Part shown: positions 60,096 to 64,000 of the stretch, piece by piece | Position numbering within the stretch: position 1 is the first letter of the stretch | How the letters are laid out: the number at the start of each line of letters is the position of its first letter | Origin: Prostheceraeus crozeri | Lineage: Eukaryota > Platyhelminthes > Polycladida > Euryleptidae | Reading direction: 5' to 3' | Assembly: GCA_907163375.1 (NCBI GenBank) | Contig: CAJQUW010004726.1 | Location: forward strand, 1-64,000 | DNA length: 64,000 nucleotides | Made by a program: the position numbers and the translations under genes | The notes under the pieces: model-generated | What the model was told of the DNA's origin: nothing | The model's input: only the letters and a program-made list of their open reading frames with translations | Databases searched by the model: none

Positions 60096-61428
60096 ATGTC
60101 TTTGCTAATTGAAAATAAATTTGAATTAGATAAACCACCAGGTGTTAGTTATAATCAAAAAAAGAATGACTATATAAGAATTGCTATGAATCCCGGATCT
60201 TCCAGTAGAGTGAATACTGGAGGTGATTTAATTTTTGAAGTTGATAATCAGCAGAGTTATTTATATTTACCTGATTCATTTTTACACTGTGAATATTCTT
60301 TATATAGTGATGCCAATTTTACAACACCATTACCAGATACCGATAATATTGCACTAGAGAATAATTTTTTCCAAGATTATTTACACAAATGCGTTTAGAT
60401 GTTGCAACTCAAAATATAGAAACAATAAGTGATTCTCCAGGTGTAATTGATACAATGCTTAGATTTGTAACAATTGGTGAAAATAATAAAAAGTATGAAA
60501 TGGAAGGTTCGTTTCCTGATACGAATGATGGTATAATTGTTGATGATTTAACTCACGCTGGAACAGATGCCGCAGGAATTGCGAAAGATGTAGAAAATAT
60601 TGCAAAACATTTAAATAAAACAAATAATGATGCACATAAAGAAAGACGTGAATTTAACAAGAAAAGTAAACAGACAGTAAATTGGTCATTGTCTCCATTA
60701 TTCGGATATTTAGATTATGATAAAATATCATATCAATTAAAATTTAAATTGATAATTCATCGTACAGCAAATAATGAATTAATCTTTTTTTTAAGACTGG
60801 AAAAAAAGCATATTTAAAAATTGATAGACTTGAATGGTGGATAAAACATATTACTCCTAGTTTAGAGGTTGAATCAGCTATTGCAAAAAGATTAAATACA
60901 AACAAACCAATTCCAGTAAATTTTCTAAAGCGTACTGCTAGTTCAGTAACTTTTTCCGAACAAAGATTTAACTGGCATTTTACTAGAACTGCGAATACAC
61001 CAAGATATTTATTACTAACTTTTCAAAGAAATAATTCTCCAAGTTTTGATCAGAACAATAATCTCTTCCATATTAATACAATTCGAAGTTTACAAGTTTC
61101 ATTAAATCAAACCCGATATCCAATTGATCCATTAAGATTCGATGATACCAATAATCAATTTATGGAAGGATATGATTCTTATAGAAATCGTTGTATAGAA
61201 TTTGGAGTTGAACCACAATTAACTCCTGGAGATTGGAGACATTTATATCCTGTTTTCTGTTTCGATTTAAGTGCACAATCAGAAGATACTATTAAAAATG
61301 GTTGTGATGTAACAATTAATATTGAAAAGAAAGATTCCACAACTTCATTGATGGCTTATGGTTTATTGCTAGAAGATGTAAAATATTCTATTGAAATTCT
61401 TAATGGAAAGATGGGTAGGATCGGCTGA
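60096..61428 (+). other. major capsid protein gene, double jelly roll (fossil)
   Basis: Hexon-type major capsid protein, the main shell protein of Polinton and adintovirus particles. Visible segments: KPPGVSYNQKKNDYIRIAMN, SYLYLPDSFLHCEYSLYSD, LENNFF, RLDVATQNIETISDSPGVI, then DTMLRFVT, the following FPDTNDG, NWSLSPLFGYLDYDKISYQL, then KFKLIIHRT, and later RNRCIEFGVEPQLTPGDWRH and LYPVFCFDLSAQSE near the end. The NxIExIxxPG and IPDT-type words are typical of the family. The start at 60096 has the TTATAAAAATG context. About 440 codons long. The copy is broken. Its end overlaps a type II hairpin element. Confidence 0.8.
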
Positions 61429-61452
61429 AGCCTCGAGGAGCTTCGCTCCGAT
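61420..61452 (-). repeat. double-hairpin element, type II (inverted copy)
   Basis: Reverse complement of 59378-59410 with a single base difference over 33 bp: ATCGG/CCGAT outer stem, GGCT-GA-AGCC and GGAGC-TTC-GCTCC inner hairpins. The stop codon of the major capsid gene lies within it. Confidence 0.9.
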
Positions 61453-61644
61453 AAGTTAATTAAATCCTTAGATTAAATTTTTTTAGTAATTAGTAATAAA
61501 ATTTTTTTGTAACTAGAATAGATTAAAAATTCTTAACTTAAAATTTTTCATAACTAGAATAGATTAAAAAAATTCTTAGATTAAAATTTATTCATAACTA
61601 GAATAGATTAAAATTTTTGATAACTTAAAATTTTTTTATTAAAA
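61453..61644. repeat. AT-rich tandem repeat upstream of the pX-like gene
   Basis: Four or more imperfect units of about 45-50 bp built on AACTAGAATAGATTAAAAAT and TTTTTTTAGTAA words fill the space between the capsid gene and the next gene. Confidence 0.65.
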
Positions 61645-62127
61645 ATGTCGCAAGCGAAAAGTAATAATAATAAAACTGTTGAATTAAAATTACGTAATAT
61701 TGTTGACAAAAATACACCTAAAACTATTACTATTAATAAAAAAAAGTATTACATAAGTAAACCAATGATAGAGAATATTCAATTACAAGAAGAAAAGAAT
61801 GGCGGGATTCTCCCATTAATTCCTCTAATAATAGGAGGCATAGCAGCAGCAGGAAGTGTTGCAGGTGGGACAGCTGGTATTGTCCAAGCAGTAAATAAAA
61901 ATAAATCAGAGAAAGCAGCATTAGAAGAACAAAAACGTCATAATAGAGAGTTAGAAAAAGTTGCGAGGGGTGAAGGAGTAGTAGATAATTTCATTAGTAA
62001 ATTAAATTTGGTTGATGAAGGGAAACGAGTTCTTAAAAATATTCTCCACAATGTTGATGATTTAATTGAAATTAAAGAAACAAAAGATGGTTCTGGAATA
62101 TATCTAAGTCCTAGTATGATTCGGTAA
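61645..62127 (+). CDS. pX/pVI-like hydrophobic minor protein of the virus-like element
   Basis: 160 residues in one frame. A central segment, NGGILPLIPLIIGGIAAAG, continues with SVAGGTAGIVQAVN. It is followed by KAALEEQKRHNRELEKVARG and ends with KETKDGSGIYLSPSMIR. The GGxLPLIxPLI-AAGS-AGGxAGIxxAVN core followed by EEQxRHNxxxE is the signature of the adenovirus pX/pVI-like proteins of Polintons, which bind DNA or disrupt membranes during entry. The start context is TATTAAAAATG. It looks whole. Its end is 3 bp before a type III hairpin element. Confidence 0.75.
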   Translation: MSQAKSNNNKTVELKLRNIVDKNTPKTITINKKKYYISKPMIENIQLQEEKNGGILPLIPLIIGGIAAAGSVAGGTAGIVQAVNKNKSEKAALEEQKRHNRELEKVARGEGVVDNFISKLNLVDEGKRVLKNILHNVDDLIEIKETKDGSGIYLSPSMIR

Positions 62128-62130
62128 TGA

Positions 62131-62148
62131 CCTCAGGACCTTTGGTCC
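62131..62148 (-). repeat. hairpin element, type III (inverted copy)
   Basis: CCTCAGGACCTTTGGTCC with the perfect stem GGACC-TTT-GGTCC. It is the reverse complement of 59412-59429 with one difference. It sits just after the stop codon of the pX-like gene. Confidence 0.85.
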
Positions 62149-62179
62149 ATAAGGTAAAACATTAATTTTATCTTTTAAA

Positions 62180-63136
62180 ATGAATTCTAAAAATTCCGAA
62201 AATTTAATTAAATTAAAAATTTCTAATTTAGATTTATTAAATTTTCTATTAAACAAAAATAAAACCTCAAATTGTAAAATTTATGAAAGTAACGCCATAC
62301 AAAAAACATTAGAAAACTTTCCTGGATTTATTTGGAGTAAATATTCGAAAGAAAAACATCTTCCTGGTCATTCATATACTGGTCCAGGAACTCGATTAGA
62401 TATAAGACTAGATGAGAATAATAATCCGAAACCAGGTGAAGAACCAATAAATAGAGTAGATGCCGCAGCTTACAGGCATGATTTAGCTTATCGAAATCAT
62501 GATCTAAGTTCTCGACATGCAGCTGATAAGAAGATGATTCAAGAATTAGATAGTATTCAAAATCCTACATTTAGAGAAAAAATTGAAAGAATGTTTGTTA
62601 AGAAAGCTTTACAAGCTAAAATATTATTCGGTCAGGGTTTAAATGAAACGACAGCAAAGCTGTCTGAGAGCAACGCTCGAACCTACGCGTCTGAAATTCA
62701 TAAAGAATATAGAAAGCCTAAATATTTATTGAAAGTAAAAGTATTTAATAAAGATGATATTTGGAGTGCTGATCTTATTCATATGCCGAATGAAGGAGGG
62801 TTTAAGTACGCATTGACCGTTATAGATTTATATACAGGAAACGCTTGGGTAAAGCCTTTAAAAAATAAAAGTGGTCTGTCAGTTAAATATGCGTCTGAAG
62901 AAATCTTTAAAGAAAGTAATAGAAAGCCAAGGAAATTGTTTGTTGATAAAGGGGCGGAATTTTATAACCGAAACGTTCAGCCACTATTTGAAACTGTTTA
63001 TTCAACTGAAAATGAAGGGAAGGCCGTAGTGATAGAAAGATTCAATAGATCATTAAAAAATAAAATTTTCAAAAAAATTACTGAGCGAGGAAATCAGAAA
63101 TGGTTGAAGATATTACCAGGAGTTGTAGAAAAATAA
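62180..63136 (+). CDS. PLA2-integrase protein of the virus-like element
   Basis: A single 318-residue frame with two domains. Residues about 50-115 form a parvovirus VP1-type phospholipase A2: the calcium loop SYTGPGT and the catalytic RHDLAYRNHD (His-Asp pair), here with DAAAYRHDLAY. PLA2 of this type breaches endosomal membranes during entry. Residues about 180-318 form a retroviral-type integrase core: DIWSADLIHMP (first Asp), YALTVIDLYTGNAWVKPLKN, LFVDKGAEFYN (second Asp) and AVVIERFNRSLKNKI (Glu). Between them lies a linker containing a double-hairpin element. The C-terminus stops soon after the core, shorter than in most Polinton integrases, and no N-terminal zinc domain is present. The start context is CTTTTAAAATG. 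Confidence 0.8.
   Translation: MNSKNSENLIKLKISNLDLLNFLLNKNKTSNCKIYESNAIQKTLENFPGFIWSKYSKEKHLPGHSYTGPGTRLDIRLDENNNPKPGEEPINRVDAAAYRHDLAYRNHDLSSRHAADKKMIQELDSIQNPTFREKIERMFVKKALQAKILFGQGLNETTAKLSESNARTYASEIHKEYRKPKYLLKVKVFNKDDIWSADLIHMPNEGGFKYALTVIDLYTGNAWVKPLKNKSGLSVKYASEEIFKESNRKPRKLFVDKGAEFYNRNVQPLFETVYSTENEGKAVVIERFNRSLKNKIFKKITERGNQKWLKILPGVVEK
62650..62678 (+). repeat. double-hairpin element between PLA2 and integrase domains
   Basis: GACAGC-AAA-GCTGTC, then TGA, then GAGC-AAC-GCTC: two perfect stems with 3-base loops and a 3-base spacer, the same architecture as type I with different stem sequence. The frame reads ETTAKLSESNARTYA through it, exactly in the inter-domain linker. Confidence 0.8.
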
Positions 63137-63425
63137 AATAAAATAAAATCAAATCAGCTACTACTATTCAACTTCCTTAAAACAATCGGTTATTAACTAT
63201 AATATTACAAATTGCATTAACAACATGTCTACAGCGTGGATAACGAATTTTCGTTCTCCAGTAAAATCAAATCAAATCAAATCAGCTACTACTATTCAAC
63301 TTCCTTAAAACAATCGGTTATTAACTATAATATTACAAATTGCATTAACAACATGTCCACAGCGTGGACAACGAATTTTCGTTCTCCAGTAAAATAAAAT
63401 AAAATCAGCTACTACTACTTTTAAG
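63137..63425. repeat. tandem repeat, about 125-bp units, after the integrase
   Basis: Two full units and a partial third, starting AAATCAGCTACTACTATTCA at 63151, 63279 and 63402 (periods 128 and 123 bp). Each unit contains the palindrome AACGAATTTTCGTT and ends in a variable AAATAAAATC run. The two full copies are almost identical. It could be the subterminal region of the element. Confidence 0.8.
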
Positions 63426-63484
63426 TTCTTTTAAGCTTCTTTCCAAAAGCTTTCATACTTCCGAAGACAATCTTCTAATAATGA

Positions 63485-63724
63485 TTAATTCGATTTCAAA
63501 AAACGTAAGGGTACATTTAGTCTACAAATCTTTGGAAAAATAGATGCCATCTTACCTAATTCAATTGCAAATGCAATTTCAGTCCTTGAATAAGAAATGT
63601 TATTAGTTTGCAATAAATGTTGAAAGTATGCCTTATCCTTTTCACACAGATCCAGTAAATAATTCGCGTGTTTTCCCAGGTAGATTTTCATCAGTATGTT
63701 AATAACGTTATTTTTCTTCTCCAT
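63485..63724 (-). CDS. small ORF with a possible exonuclease-X C-terminal-like motif
   Basis: 79 residues from the ATG at 63724: KIYLGKHANYLLDLCEKDKA, then YFQHLLQTNNI, and a helical end. The pattern xxxGKxxxxxxDLxEKDxxYFQxLL resembles the small FGKYKGK-EVxxxDxxYLxWLL domain found at the C-terminus of some exonucleases, but the FGKYKGK core is poorly kept. It could belong to the virus-like element or be an exon of a neighbouring gene. Low certainty. Confidence 0.25.
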   Translation of the reverse strand: MEKKNNVINILMKIYLGKHANYLLDLCEKDKAYFQHLLQTNNISYSRTEIAFAIELGKMASIFPKICRLNVPLRFLKSN

Positions 63725-63820
63725 CACATAAAGAGTATTTTAATTTGCAATGGCTTTAGCAGTATCTCCTGAAGGCTCAACAAAGTCTTCTAAGGAATCC
63801 ACAAATTCATATCGGGTAGA

Positions 63821-64000
63821 TTAAGACGTCGATAATTGATGATGAAGGTCGTCAATCTTTCCGCCCCTTTCTCTTTCTTTCTTTTCTTTCACGAGTAAGC
63901 GTTTTGCTTTTCTTCTCCGTTTTCTTTCCTTATCAAAAAATGTAGGGTCAAAAATAATAGGAAATTTCTCCATTTGTTCAATGATGAAAGTGTTGTATTC
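63821..64000 (-). CDS. partial basic ORF running off the window edge
   Basis: Open on the minus strand from the window end to a TAA at 63821: EYNTFIIEQMEKFPIIFDPT, then FFDKERKRRRKAKRLLVKEK, then KERERGGKIDDLHHQLSTS. The Lys/Arg-rich middle looks like a nuclear-localisation or nucleic-acid-binding stretch. The family is not recognised. It may be the 3' end of a gene lying mostly beyond the window. Confidence 0.3.
   Translation of the reverse strand, partial: EYNTFIIEQMEKFPIIFDPTFFDKERKRRRKAKRLLVKEKKERERGGKIDDLHHQLSTS

Larger units (their letters stand above)
48500..63480. mobile_element. Polinton/adintovirus-type virus-like element (fossil)
   Basis: Recognised by its gene set: protein-primed family B DNA polymerase, packaging ATPase, double-jelly-roll major capsid, penton-like minor capsid, pX/pVI-like hydrophobic protein, parvovirus-type PLA2 and retroviral-type integrase. 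Base composition shifts sharply to about 75-80% A+T at 48.9 kb. Eleven or so genes lie in order, with the polymerase and one neighbour on the minus strand and the rest on the plus strand. It is broken, with about ten interruptions spread over several genes, yet most genes are long and readable, so it is young compared with the other fossils here. Terminal inverted repeats and target duplications were not found. The left limit is taken at the start of a palindromic repeat cluster. The right limit is uncertain and may lie beyond the window. No adenain-like protease was seen. Confidence 0.85.

Noticed and set aside
50513-62148. Hairpins of the virus-like element read as bacterial-type intrinsic terminators
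   Set aside because: They are not followed by T-runs, several lie inside coding sequence, and they fall into near-identical sequence families, which fits insertion elements better.

Overview
The window is nuclear DNA of a non-vertebrate animal, probably marine. It has spliced genes with kilobase introns, GT-AG splice sites, about 60-65% A+T, and a dense mix of fossil LINEs, DNA transposons, foldback elements and minisatellites. Ribosomal, transfer RNA, CRISPR and bacterial operon features are absent. The phylum cannot be fixed from the sequence.

Layout. 1-12 kb: intergenic DNA with a five-copy dispersed repeat family, a 300-bp foldback element (4352-4651), a 5'-truncated RTE-type LINE on the minus strand (about 7360-9490) and a nested foldback/MITE pair (10936-11236). 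12.9-24.6 kb: a class A GPCR gene on the plus strand. Two coding exons (TM1-4 and TM5-7) are split by a 10.6-kb intron that carries a near-perfect 183-bp hairpin, MITEs and a relic ORF. 27.2-31.1 kb: two minus-strand LINE fossils abutting each other, then a hAT transposon relic with a BED-finger remnant. 35.1-47.5 kb: a minus-strand gene assembled here from three phase-1 exons. It encodes a cysteine-rich ShKT-like secreted protein with a Ser/Thr/Gly/Lys tail built on a repeated SGWTT motif. Between and around its exons lie mariner relics, a 17-bp minisatellite, a hAT end and a CACTA-like 1.1-kb element.

48.5-63.5 kb or beyond: an AT-rich Polinton/adintovirus-type virus-like element, treated as a fossil. 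Its modules, in order, are: a two-helix membrane protein, a coiled-coil protein, a penton-like minor capsid protein, a packaging ATPase, protein-primed DNA polymerase B (minus strand), a possible sliding-clamp-like protein (minus strand), a fibre-like coiled-coil protein, a small capsid-associated protein, the major capsid protein, a pX/pVI-like hydrophobic protein, and a protein joining a parvovirus-type phospholipase A2 domain to a retroviral-type integrase core. It is broken, with about ten interruptions, but most genes are still easily read, so it is fairly young. No adenain-type protease was recognised and terminal inverted repeats were not found.

The most unusual signal is inside that element: a set of short GC-rich double-hairpin sequences (28-bp, 33-bp and 18-bp families plus singletons). 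They stand out from the AT-rich background, recur almost unchanged in either orientation, overlap or abut gene ends, and also sit inside coding sequence, where they add peptides such as TEGSRALP. They look like small mobile palindromic elements living within a virus-like transposon. The element's genes also share a TAAAAATG start context.
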